Positions 27,411-36,260 of a stretch of 64,000 nucleotides of DNA are shown piece by piece. Source of the stretch: Gynuella sp050296195 (GTDB lineage Bacteria > Pseudomonadota > Gammaproteobacteria > Pseudomonadales > Natronospirillaceae); the NCBI RefSeq assembly GCF_050296195.1, contig NZ_JBNKRB010000061.1, one strand, 5' to 3'. Numbering within the stretch: the stretch's first letter is position 1; each line of letters begins with the position of its first letter. A program made the translations under genes and the position numbers. Below the pieces are notes generated by a model. The model was not told the DNA's origin, did no database searches, and saw only the letters and a program-made list of their open reading frames with translations.

Positions 27411-28708
27411 ACTCCCTTCGTAGCCGGCTGCTGGTGGCAACACTGGCAGTGACCGTTACGTTTACTCCGTTGACCGGCTTTGCTTTGCATAAAGCCTTTC
27501 GCTCCAGCCTTGAGGCCGGTGTCAGCGAACAACTGCAATTACAGATCTATAACCTGCTGGCTGAAGCCGTTCTAAAGGATAATCGTCTGGAAATTCCATT
27601 CTCGCTACGGGACGAGCGTCTTAACAATCCCCAAAGTGGTTTGTTTGCGTTTGCCAGTACGCAGCGCAAATTACAATGGAAATCAGGTTCCACCCGTTGG
27701 GGCAAGGAACTTGAAACATTTCTGGAGCTGCCATCGTTGGAGTCTGGGGCATCAGAAAGCGGTGAATGGCGGCTGGGAAAAGAAAAATACTTCTATCGAC
27801 GCTTCCAGGTGGTTTGGGAAGATTCAGAACAGCAGGAAATTCCGATTCAGTTTACCGTCATGCAAACGCAGGTGCCGTTTCAGGCCCAGTTGAAAACTTT
27901 TACCAAGTTGTTGCGGATCTGGTTACTTGCACTGGTGTTTGGACTGATCCTCGCCTGGATTGCCATTCTTCGTTGGGGATTACAGCCAATGCGAAGACTG
28001 GCTGTTGAATTGCGCCGAGTTGAGGCTGGCAAACAGCAGCAATTATCGGGTGATTATCCCGATGAAATACAACCGATCACCTACAATCTGAACCGAGTGC
28101 TTGAGGCAGAACAGGATCAGCGGGAACGTTATCAGAAAACTCTGGCGGATCTGGCTCACAGTCTGAAGACTCCGCTGGCGGTCATGAAGGCGGCTCCCAC
28201 TCATGAGGATTTGGTGGAGCAGGTCGAGAGAATGGACCAGATCATTGGTTATCAGCTTAATCGAGCAGTGGTGAGTAAAAAAACCGGCTTTGTTGGTAAG
28301 CCCTGTTTACTGCTCGAAAATGCAGAGCGACTTACCAAAGCCCTGAGTCGGGTATATCCAGATGTTCACATCGATACTTCAGCAGTAAGACCGGATTATC
28401 AGATGCGGATGGATGAAAAAGATTTACTGGAGATTCTGGGTAACCTAATGGAAAACGCCTGCAAATACGGTCATGGCGAAGTGCGTTTGGTTGCTGCTGA
28501 AAATGAGTTTCGAATTGAGGACAATGGTCCGGGTATTTCTGAAAATGAACGTTTACAGGTATTACAGCGCGGCGTGCGACTCGATTCTCTTCAACGGGGT
28601 CAGGGCATAGGAATGGCTGTCGTAGCCGATATTATCAGTAGTTATGATTATGAATTGATCATAGATGACAGCGAATTGGGCGGAGCCAGTTTTATCGTCC
28701 GATATTGA
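27401..28708 (+). CDS. PhoQ-type sensor histidine kinase
   Basis: A 435-residue inner-membrane kinase. Membrane segments lie at about 7-30 and 165-188, with a periplasmic sensor of about 135 residues between them, then a HAMP-like linker. The H-box is LADLAHSLKTPLAVM (His near 250). The N-box is NLMENACKYG and the G-boxes are EDNGPGIS and GQGIGMAVV. It phosphorylates the preceding regulator. The signal is unknown; PhoQ relatives sense divalent cations or peptides. Confidence 0.92.
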   Translation: MRLNSLRSRLLVATLAVTVTFTPLTGFALHKAFRSSLEAGVSEQLQLQIYNLLAEAVLKDNRLEIPFSLRDERLNNPQSGLFAFASTQRKLQWKSGSTRWGKELETFLELPSLESGASESGEWRLGKEKYFYRRFQVVWEDSEQQEIPIQFTVMQTQVPFQAQLKTFTKLLRIWLLALVFGLILAWIAILRWGLQPMRRLAVELRRVEAGKQQQLSGDYPDEIQPITYNLNRVLEAEQDQRERYQKTLADLAHSLKTPLAVMKAAPTHEDLVEQVERMDQIIGYQLNRAVVSKKTGFVGKPCLLLENAERLTKALSRVYPDVHIDTSAVRPDYQMRMDEKDLLEILGNLMENACKYGHGEVRLVAAENEFRIEDNGPGISENERLQVLQRGVRLDSLQRGQGIGMAVVADIISSYDYELIIDDSELGGASFIVRY

Positions 28709-28862
28709 TGTAACCAATAAATAATTGCCTTCCGTGGCAGTCGAACCGGCGCTTGCTCGACCTGTCCATCCCCTCGCGCCAAACCGGTGCGATACTTGGA
28801 GCGTAAGCGCTCTCATTATCGTAGCAGCAAGTTGATAGATGCCCTGTTAGTTTCGGAAACAT

Positions 28863-29348
28863 CTATCTGTACCACACCGTCGATGCAAATAACGTATTTG
28901 CATCTTTACCATTAACCGATATGTCGTTCCCTTTATATGTGTGCTGGGCTAAACCCTTGTTATCACACCATTCCTTTGCAGCATCAATTGTTAAGGCAAC
29001 TTTGTATTTTTTCCAATCAGTCGTGAATGTATGAAAACCATATACCACCTTAAAACCTTCCGTGATGTCATTCTCAAGCCGACAGTTATGGAGATTCCTC
29101 TAACGAGTGGTTGGTGATAGCATGGCACAGGTTTCTCGCGAGTCATTTTGGGCCATGCCTGAGTTGTGAACGTTGGCAGGTGTATAGTTTATCTGAAAAT
29201 TTTCAAAACCACTGGGACCAGACCAATTCGGTTCATGCCAGATCCCATTATAAAACCTGCTTATGGCCAGAGTGTGCGGCTGTGGCACTGAACAAAAGCT
29301 GAATCTACACTGACCGAATAACCCCAATAGAATAGCTGTGATAGTCAT
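28863..29348 (-). pseudogene. Unknown small secreted-type protein interrupted by in-frame TAG
   Basis: From ATG 29348 the frame runs 82 codons to a TAG at 29100-29102. It continues in the same frame for 78 more sense codons to a stop at 28863, so the product would be about 161 residues if the amber were read. The N-terminus (MTITAILLGLFGQC) is hydrophobic, and five cysteines are shared between the halves. The second half looks like ordinary protein (TIDAAKEWCDNKGLAQH). No family is recognised. It is divergent from the GGDEF gene. Recent inactivation is more likely than readthrough. Confidence 0.5.
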
Positions 29349-29381
29349 GATTAAGTTGAACAGAGCCGATTAGAACGAGCA

Positions 29382-31520
29382 ATGGAAATAGAACTGGTAA
29401 GGGAACATATTAAGTCACTGCTCGACCGAAGCTGGAACATGGCCAAAGCCTCTCCAGTGGATGCCATTGCAGAAGCACACCAGGCCGAAAATCTCGCTCT
29501 GGAAATTGATGACATCTTTCTGGCACAGCAATCCCGTTTTAATCGTTCCTGGTGCCTGCTTTACACTGGAAAATACCATCAGGCACTTGAATTGTTGCTT
29601 GATCTGTTGCCGTGGTATGACGACTATGGCGACAGCTACTGGTTGTCCAAGATGTATAATGCCATTGGGTACACTCAACAGCGGTTATCACGTTTTGGTG
29701 AGGCTTTGGAAGCCTATTGGAAAGCTCGTGAGCATGCTATCAATGCCAGTAACACCGCCGAAATTTTCACCACTACCAATAATTTGGCATCGCTGGAGAT
29801 CGAAAAGGGTGAATATCAGATTGCCCTGCAGCTGATCGCTGAAGCGGACAAGCGAATGAAGCAGGACGTGCCTGATCATCTGCTTGCGGATATCCGGTTG
29901 AACCGTTGCAAAGCGCAAATCGCGGTTAATGATGTTAGCCAGGGAGAAATCAATCTTCGTAAAGTCATCAATTTCGCCAGAGACCTTGATTATAAAACTC
30001 TGGAATTTGATGGATTGATAACTTTAGCGATGATTTTCAGTGAACGTGGCCAGGAAGAAGAGGCGATGGTTTTCATTTCCGAAGCCATGAAACTGGCCTT
30101 GAGTCTGGCCAATACCGATTTGGTCAGTATTGTCTACTTACGTCGGGCTCAGGTGCTCAATGCCCGTAACAATGTCACTGAAGCCATCGAAAATCTTTCC
30201 AAGTGCCTGTATTTTGTCGACCAGCGCGATAACAAAGTAGCTCTGGACGCGCATCGTTTATTGTCTTCTCTCTATAAGCACATGGGTGATTTCCAGCAGG
30301 CCCTGGAGCACTATCACAGCGGTAGTCAGCTGGAAAAAAACATATTTCATACCGAGTCAAAGGCTCAGATCGAAGCACTTCAAATTCAATTACAGGCAGA
30401 AAAACGGATTCGTGAAACCCAACTGGCCCGAATTCGTAACAAAGAACTTAATGCCCGCAATCAGCAACTGGAAATCATCAACCTGATTGGTCGGGAAGTG
30501 GCTTCCTCGCTGGATATCCATCGTATTATTCAGACCTTGCACAAACATTTTGCAGAGTTGATGGGTGTGCAGATATTAGGTGTTGCGCTGATCAATGACC
30601 AAACACAGGCACTGGATTTCAAGTATTTCATCGAAAAAGGCATGATGCTTGAGCCATTCAGTATTCCTCTGGATACGCACGCGAGCTATGCCACCTATGC
30701 GGTTAATACCGGTGAATTGGTATTCAGTAACAACGCCCGCGAAGACGCTTATGAGTATTTTGGCAATGTGCAGGACAATATTGTTCAGGGCTCTTTCATT
30801 TATGTGCCGTTGTATAAGGACGATGCAGTGTATGCTCTGTTTACGTTGCAGAGTAATAAGATTCAGGCATTTAAGGTGGCTCATATTGAGTTGGTCAGAT
30901 CGGTTTCACTGTTTCTATCCATCGCTATTCTGAATGCTCTGACCCATCAGCATATCCAAACCCTGACTCGGGAAATCGTCAAAGAGAAAAATGAAATTGC
31001 CCATCTGGCCAGTCATGACCGACTGACCAAACTAAACAACCGGATCGGTCTGGAAAGCCACTTCGATCAATTGAGTTCCCAGGAAGGGGTTCAGTTTGCG
31101 GTGGTGTATATCGACCTCGATAAATTCAAACCAGTCAATGATCAATATGGTCATGAAATTGGGGATGAAGTATTGCAGATTCTGGCTGAAAGGATGCGCA
31201 GAGCCACTCGCCGTTCGGACATTGCCGCGCGTATTGGCGGTGATGAGTTTGTGATCATTCTCAATGGCGTCAATACGGAGTCGGAAGCTCAGCAGATTGT
31301 CATGCAACTGCAGGAAAAAATGAGTTCGCCAATTTCGGTCCGGGACCTGATTCTAAAGCTGGAAGCCAGTTTTGGTATTGCCTTCTACCCGGAACACGGT
31401 CACAGCCTGAAAGCCATGTTGAAGGCCTCCGATGAAGCAATGTATCGGGTCAAATACCGTGATACTAAAGAGCCCCCGTTTGCCGTAGCTGTTGATCTGG
31501 ACGATAAACCCGGAATTTAA
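29382..31520 (+). CDS. Diguanylate cyclase with TPR and GAF domains
   Basis: A 712-residue soluble protein. TPR-like helical repeats fill about residues 1-335, a coiled linker (335-370) leads to a GAF-like domain (about 370-525), and a GGDEF domain (about 545-700) carries the intact active site ARIGGDEFVIIL. It should make cyclic di-GMP, with the TPR and GAF parts sensing a partner or ligand. No RxxD inhibitory site is obvious before GGDEF. There is no signal peptide or membrane segment. Confidence 0.92.
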   Translation: MEIELVREHIKSLLDRSWNMAKASPVDAIAEAHQAENLALEIDDIFLAQQSRFNRSWCLLYTGKYHQALELLLDLLPWYDDYGDSYWLSKMYNAIGYTQQRLSRFGEALEAYWKAREHAINASNTAEIFTTTNNLASLEIEKGEYQIALQLIAEADKRMKQDVPDHLLADIRLNRCKAQIAVNDVSQGEINLRKVINFARDLDYKTLEFDGLITLAMIFSERGQEEEAMVFISEAMKLALSLANTDLVSIVYLRRAQVLNARNNVTEAIENLSKCLYFVDQRDNKVALDAHRLLSSLYKHMGDFQQALEHYHSGSQLEKNIFHTESKAQIEALQIQLQAEKRIRETQLARIRNKELNARNQQLEIINLIGREVASSLDIHRIIQTLHKHFAELMGVQILGVALINDQTQALDFKYFIEKGMMLEPFSIPLDTHASYATYAVNTGELVFSNNAREDAYEYFGNVQDNIVQGSFIYVPLYKDDAVYALFTLQSNKIQAFKVAHIELVRSVSLFLSIAILNALTHQHIQTLTREIVKEKNEIAHLASHDRLTKLNNRIGLESHFDQLSSQEGVQFAVVYIDLDKFKPVNDQYGHEIGDEVLQILAERMRRATRRSDIAARIGGDEFVIILNGVNTESEAQQIVMQLQEKMSSPISVRDLILKLEASFGIAFYPEHGHSLKAMLKASDEAMYRVKYRDTKEPPFAVAVDLDDKPGI

Positions 31521-31542
31521 CCGACATCTAATCTCGTAGATT

Positions 31543-31593
31543 CTGACAGGTCAATTTCATAAAACTGCCATCTGGCTATCACCTCCCTGTCAT
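31543..31593 (+). promoter_or_regulatory. Array of five PhoB (Pho box) half-sites
   Basis: Seven-base half-sites resembling CTGTCAT begin exactly 11 bases apart: CTGACAG (31543), ATTTCAT (31554), CTGCCAT (31565), CTATCAC (31576) and CTGTCAT (31587). This is the spacing of PhoB monomers on a Pho box (CTGTCATAAAACTGTCAC type). It lies 77-127 bases before the ABC importer operon, implying induction by phosphate starvation. Confidence 0.75.
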
Positions 31594-31669
31594 CTGTTCC
31601 AAGCAGACTGCAACCACCTATGAACACCTGTTCACATTCGAAGTTGTTGGTTTTACGGGGGTAAAGGCT

Positions 31670-33019
31670 GTGAAGAAAATGAAATGGTTGGCATCAGGTC
31701 TGTTGTGCTCAGCATTGCTGACAAGCGGATTGACACTTGCGACAGATTACACAATCTCGGTCGTGGCCGGGGGCTCCAGCGACGCAGACAGCTATCGCAC
31801 CGAGGCGATAGACATGGCTTCCGATATCCTGATGCGGGAAGCCGCTGTGGCGGGTGAGTCGCTCACTATTACAGTGGAAAAGCGCAGTTATACCAACTGG
31901 GATGATTTCAAACAGGCCGTGACGCTGGCGGCTGAATCCGGTAAAGCACCGAACATTGTTGTCACCGGGCATGAGGACATAGCTGCCTGGGCACAATCCG
32001 GATTGATCGTGCCGATAGAAGACTACATTAGTCTTGATTCGTGGCCGGTCAACAATATTTATCCCAACCTGATGAACATCGCATCCTATAACAACATGGT
32101 ATACGGCTTGCCACAGGATGCTGAAGCAAGACCATTTTTTGCCTGGAAAGATCACCTGGCCAAATTAGGTTATAGTGCCGCTGATATCGAAGCCTTTCCG
32201 GACAAAATCTCCGCCGGCGAATATACCCTCTACGACATGTTGAAAGATGCCAAAAAAGCCCAGGACATGGGGCTGGTGGAACCCGGATATGGATTCTACC
32301 CCCGGGTATCCAACGGTCCTGACTACTGGCAGTTCTACACCAGTTTTGGTGGGCAACTACAGGATTCTCAGAGTCATCGTCTGGTATTCGATCAGGAAGC
32401 GGCGCGAAAAACCTATCAGTTCTTCATTGACGCCGTCAAAATGGGGGTAACCCGTAAAAACCACATCGGCACGCCATGGGATCAATGGTATTCCGAAGTT
32501 GCCCATGGCAAGGCCATGTTCTGGCATGGCGGTACCTGGCATTATGCCCGCTACACTGGCAAAGAAGGACTGACGGATTTCTTCGGTAATATTCAGTTCA
32601 GCCTGATTCCTTCCGGTGACCGTTCCGGTAAAGCCAATACTCTGACTCATCCATTGGTGTATCTGCTCACAGATCAGAAAGATGACAACGTACAGGAAAT
32701 TGCTGCCAAACTGATTCAGATTGCCTCCGAGCCACGGATTAACACCCTGCATGCGATCAAGTCCTCGCATCTGGGCATCACCAAAGAACAGCTCAATATT
32801 CCAATCTATGCCAATAACCGATGGGCGATGGAAGCCACTGAACGCCTGCTGCCTTATGCCAGTGCGATGCCCAATGACACCGATTTCGGTAATTTCTGGA
32901 ATATCTACTGGAAGGGCCTTGAAGCGGCATGGACCGGTCAGAAAACCGCAGAGCAGGCCGTAAATGAAGCAGTCTCAGAACTGCATGCCACGATGGCCAA
33001 CAGTGTCGTCATTCGTTGA
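31670..33019 (+). CDS. ABC importer periplasmic solute-binding protein (family 1)
   Basis: A 449-residue secreted binding protein with signal peptide MKKMKWLASGLLCSALLTSG and cleavage near LA-TD. The fold is that of MalE/UgpB-type sugar and glycerol-phosphate binders (PNIVVTGHEDIAAWAQSGL, PLVYLLTDQKDDN, the C-terminal WTGQKTAEQAVNEAV). GTG 31670 is preferred to ATG 31679 because GGGGG is about ten bases before it. The Pho boxes and the diesterase downstream suggest glycerophosphodiesters or glycerol-3-phosphate as ligand. It is not close enough to UgpB to be sure. Confidence 0.88.
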   Translation: MKKMKWLASGLLCSALLTSGLTLATDYTISVVAGGSSDADSYRTEAIDMASDILMREAAVAGESLTITVEKRSYTNWDDFKQAVTLAAESGKAPNIVVTGHEDIAAWAQSGLIVPIEDYISLDSWPVNNIYPNLMNIASYNNMVYGLPQDAEARPFFAWKDHLAKLGYSAADIEAFPDKISAGEYTLYDMLKDAKKAQDMGLVEPGYGFYPRVSNGPDYWQFYTSFGGQLQDSQSHRLVFDQEAARKTYQFFIDAVKMGVTRKNHIGTPWDQWYSEVAHGKAMFWHGGTWHYARYTGKEGLTDFFGNIQFSLIPSGDRSGKANTLTHPLVYLLTDQKDDNVQEIAAKLIQIASEPRINTLHAIKSSHLGITKEQLNIPIYANNRWAMEATERLLPYASAMPNDTDFGNFWNIYWKGLEAAWTGQKTAEQAVNEAVSELHATMANSVVIR

Positions 33020-33058
33020 TGGCGTCGCACAGGGATGTGCGTTATCAGGTTTCTGAGT

Positions 33059-34369
33059 ATGAATAAATCCACATCTCTGGGGCCCTTCATGTTGTTGCCG
33101 GCCCTGCTGTTTGTCGCATTATTTTTTCTGCTGCCGGTGATTATGACGGCGATATTTTCATTTACCACGATGAGTACTGCCACTGGGATTTCCGGTGGGC
33201 GTTATCAGATCAGCCCGGCGTCACTCAGAGTGCTGGCGGGAGATTATCAGCTGCCTGAATTGGCCAGGCAGCTGGGTCAGCAGCGTTATCATATCGATGA
33301 GTTCGGCCTGAACATCCTGCAAGCGCGGCACGAAAAAACTGAGTTGATTGAAGAGATCCAACAAAAACTGTCGGGCCAGACTTTCACTCAACGGCGCGAT
33401 ATTGAGCGGGCGTTACGACAGTTGAATCACCGTCCACACAATGTTCGAAAAATCAAAGACATTGCCAGAGCTTTTCAGCATACGGTTGGCGCGGAGTCTT
33501 TTGACAGCCCGGACGCATTGCTGAAAGCCATTCAGGACAGTGGAGTGACACTGACGGAGTCAGAACAACAGGCGGTGATCAAAAGTAGTTATACCGGCTG
33601 GCACTGGAGTGTTGAAAACTACCGTCGCATGGTGTCTTTACCCGATACCGCGACCACCCTGTTCAATACATTGATCTACGTGTTGTTCACGCTGATGCTG
33701 TTTAATCTGGGATTTGCGTTATGTCTGGCACTGACGACCCATTATCTACCGCCACGCAGCGGCGCATTTTTTCGGGGCCTTTGGTTACTGCCGCGCATTT
33801 CCCCTCCAGTTTTGTATGTGCTGTTATGGAAGTGGGTGGCCTGGGATACCGGTTTTCTCTCTACTCTGCTGGCCAATTTCGACATTGCACCAAGAAACTG
33901 GATGTTAAACTCCGCCACCAGTGCCTGGGTCTTTATTATTCTGATCAACGGCTTTGTCGGTGCGTCTATGGGCATGCTGATCTTTTCATCGGCCATTAAA
34001 GCCATTCCCCAAACCCAGTTCTGGGCCAGTGATGTGGATGGCGCCAGTCGCTGGCAGCAGATTCGTTACATCATATTGCCGCAGCTGCGCTGGCCGATCC
34101 TGTTTATTACCTGTTATCAGACGTTGTCGTTACTGGCTTCGTTCGACCTGATCCTGCTGGCTACTGATGGCGGCCCGGGAGGAACGACGGAAGTCTGGTC
34201 TCTCAAGGCCTATCACACGGCGCTGAATAATTATGCCGGCAATCTGCAATATGGATATGGTGCGGCACTGGCGATGGTGCTGGTGGCCATCGGACTGGTG
34301 TTGTCATTGTTGTATCTGCGGGTCTTCAAGTTCGACCGACTGGTCAGCAAACCACGTATTGAGATTTGA
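33059..34369 (+). CDS. ABC importer permease 1 (MalF/UgpA type) with large periplasmic insertion
   Basis: A 436-residue inner-membrane permease. ATG 33059 (MNKSTSLGPFMLLPALLF) is preferred; an in-frame ATG at 33035 has no usable ribosome site. After the first membrane segment comes a soluble insertion of roughly 160 residues (about 40-195), absent from ordinary UgpA. Five more membrane segments follow, with the ATPase-contacting EAA loop DVDGASRWQQIRYIILPQL near the end. The insertion recalls, but is placed differently from, the MalF P2 loop. Confidence 0.88.
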   Translation: MNKSTSLGPFMLLPALLFVALFFLLPVIMTAIFSFTTMSTATGISGGRYQISPASLRVLAGDYQLPELARQLGQQRYHIDEFGLNILQARHEKTELIEEIQQKLSGQTFTQRRDIERALRQLNHRPHNVRKIKDIARAFQHTVGAESFDSPDALLKAIQDSGVTLTESEQQAVIKSSYTGWHWSVENYRRMVSLPDTATTLFNTLIYVLFTLMLFNLGFALCLALTTHYLPPRSGAFFRGLWLLPRISPPVLYVLLWKWVAWDTGFLSTLLANFDIAPRNWMLNSATSAWVFIILINGFVGASMGMLIFSSAIKAIPQTQFWASDVDGASRWQQIRYIILPQLRWPILFITCYQTLSLLASFDLILLATDGGPGGTTEVWSLKAYHTALNNYAGNLQYGYGAALAMVLVAIGLVLSLLYLRVFKFDRLVSKPRIEI

Positions 34370-34383
34370 CCGGAGGTCTTTTC

Positions 34384-35199
34384 ATGCGCTCTGCCAAACT
34401 ACCGTTTGTTATTCTGAGTGTACTCAGTGTGCCGTTGGCACTGATGTATCTGTATTTACTGATCGATACGTTTACCGTCAGTGAGCCGGGATCGCTGATA
34501 CCCAGCGGATTCACCCTGGAGCATTGGCGTTTTCTCTGGCAGGACCTGCCTGGGCGCGCCAATATCTGGTGGGTAACCCTGAACACCATCATATTTGCCA
34601 CCATCACCACGGCACTGGTGCTGTTGTTATCGTCCAGCGCCGCCTATGCGCTGTCACGATTAAATATCCCCGGTCGTCGCATATTACTGGGCGGGGCAAT
34701 GGTATTACACGCTTTTCCCAGTGTGACGCTGTTGATCGCCATTTTCCTGATTCTGCAATACGCCGGCCTCTACGACACCATTGCCGGTGTGGTCATTATC
34801 AAAGCCTCTCTGGAACTGCCGCTGGGGATCTGGATTTTGAAAGGCTTTTACGACACGGTGCCCTGGGAGATCGAAATGGCCGCCATTCAGGATGGTGCCA
34901 GTCGTTTCTATACCTGGCGCAAAATCGTGTTGCCGCAAATTAAACCGGCACTCGCAGCGCTGGCAATCTTTTCATTTCTGGCCAGCTGGAGCGAATACAT
35001 CCTGCCTCAGGTACTGGCGCCCGGTAATCATGCTCAAGTGTTATCGGTATATCTGGCCGGGTTGATCGCTGATGACAGTCATTTTGATATGGCGCTATTC
35101 AAATCCGTCGGACTGTTTTACGTGCTGCCGGTCTTTGCACTGTTCCTGATTTTCCAAAAACAACTGATGAATATGTACGGCGGAGGTACCAAGGGCTGA
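34384..35199 (+). CDS. ABC importer permease 2 (MalG/UgpE type)
   Basis: A 271-residue inner-membrane permease with six predicted membrane segments and the EAA loop IQDGASRFYTWRKIVLPQI. ATG 34384 follows GGAGG at 34372-34376, and an upstream in-frame TTG lacks this. It is 14 bases after permease 1, and its stop overlaps the ATPase start (TGATG). Confidence 0.9.
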   Translation: MRSAKLPFVILSVLSVPLALMYLYLLIDTFTVSEPGSLIPSGFTLEHWRFLWQDLPGRANIWWVTLNTIIFATITTALVLLLSSSAAYALSRLNIPGRRILLGGAMVLHAFPSVTLLIAIFLILQYAGLYDTIAGVVIIKASLELPLGIWILKGFYDTVPWEIEMAAIQDGASRFYTWRKIVLPQIKPALAALAIFSFLASWSEYILPQVLAPGNHAQVLSVYLAGLIADDSHFDMALFKSVGLFYVLPVFALFLIFQKQLMNMYGGGTKG

Positions 35200-36260
35200 T
35201 GGGTATACAAATACGTAACTTTACCAAGAAGTTTGGACAAACCACCGTCATCGACGATATGAATCTGGACATTGAGAGCGGGGAGATGATTGCACTGCTC
35301 GGGCCATCCGGATGTGGCAAATCCACAACTCTGTTTGCCATTAGCGGGATCCATAAAATCGATCAGGGCCAGCTGCTGTTGGCGGGAGAGGATGTTACCG
35401 GTAAGCCAGCTCAGCAGCGCAATGTCGGAGTGATTTTTCAGTCTTATGCGCTTTATCCCCATATGACGGTGGAAGAAAACATCGGCTTTCCGCTGATGAT
35501 CCGTAAGGAAACCAAGGCTGACATTAAACGGAAGGTTCAGGAAATGACCGAGCTGGTCGGTTTGAAAGGATTGCTTGGACGTAAACCATCAGAGCTTTCA
35601 GGTGGCCAGCAGCAACGGGTATCTCTGGCACGAGCAATGATCCGTCGTCCGGAAGTACTGCTACTGGACGAGCCGCTGGCCAATCTCGATGCCAGACTGC
35701 GCATCACCATGCGGGCGGAAATCCGGCGAATTCAGCAGGAAACCGGCATCACGGCCGTGCTGGTAACCCACGATCAGGTGGAAGCCATGAGCATGTGTGA
35801 CCGTATTGCCATCATGCGTGATGGCAAAGTGCTGCAATATGACACGCCGGAGCAGATGTATCAGGTTCCGGCCAATGATTATGTGGCTGGGTTTATGGGT
35901 AATCCGCCGACTTCATTTCTGTCCGGCCAGTTGGAAGGGGGGATGTTTCGTAGCCATGATAGCGGTGTTCAATTACCGTTACCGGTCTTGCAAACCAGCG
36001 GTGATCAGATGGTCAGGCTGGGTCTGCGACCCGAGCACGTGCGCCTTGAACCACAGAGTGCCAATACCGCCACGGTCAGTTTTATCGAGAATCAGGGACG
36101 GGAACTGCTGTATGACCTGACGCTGGCTGACGGTAGCATCATCCGTACGATCCAGCCGGTCAATCTGCCTAATCACGTTGGCCAGAGTGTGCACTGGAGC
36201 GTCGATCCGCAGCATATTCTGGTATTCGATGAACGCGGAGATCTTATTCATGCCGGTTAA
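35199..36260 (+). CDS. ABC importer ATPase (MalK/UgpC type)
   Basis: A 353-residue ATPase. Walker A is GPSGCGKST, the signature is LSGGQQQRVSLARA, Walker B is VLLLDEPLANLD, and the switch His is in LVTHDQ. The C-terminal regulatory OB-like domain (about 235-350) is typical of MalK/UgpC. It energises the two preceding permeases and overlaps the diesterase gene by 11 bases. Confidence 0.93.
   Translation: MGIQIRNFTKKFGQTTVIDDMNLDIESGEMIALLGPSGCGKSTTLFAISGIHKIDQGQLLLAGEDVTGKPAQQRNVGVIFQSYALYPHMTVEENIGFPLMIRKETKADIKRKVQEMTELVGLKGLLGRKPSELSGGQQQRVSLARAMIRRPEVLLLDEPLANLDARLRITMRAEIRRIQQETGITAVLVTHDQVEAMSMCDRIAIMRDGKVLQYDTPEQMYQVPANDYVAGFMGNPPTSFLSGQLEGGMFRSHDSGVQLPLPVLQTSGDQMVRLGLRPEHVRLEPQSANTATVSFIENQGRELLYDLTLADGSIIRTIQPVNLPNHVGQSVHWSVDPQHILVFDERGDLIHAG

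Noticed and set aside
31670..36260. Naming the ABC genes ugpB, ugpA, ugpE and ugpC
   Set aside because: Gene order and Pho boxes fit, but the binding protein is not clearly UgpB-like and permease 1 has a large insertion. Substrate remains inferred.
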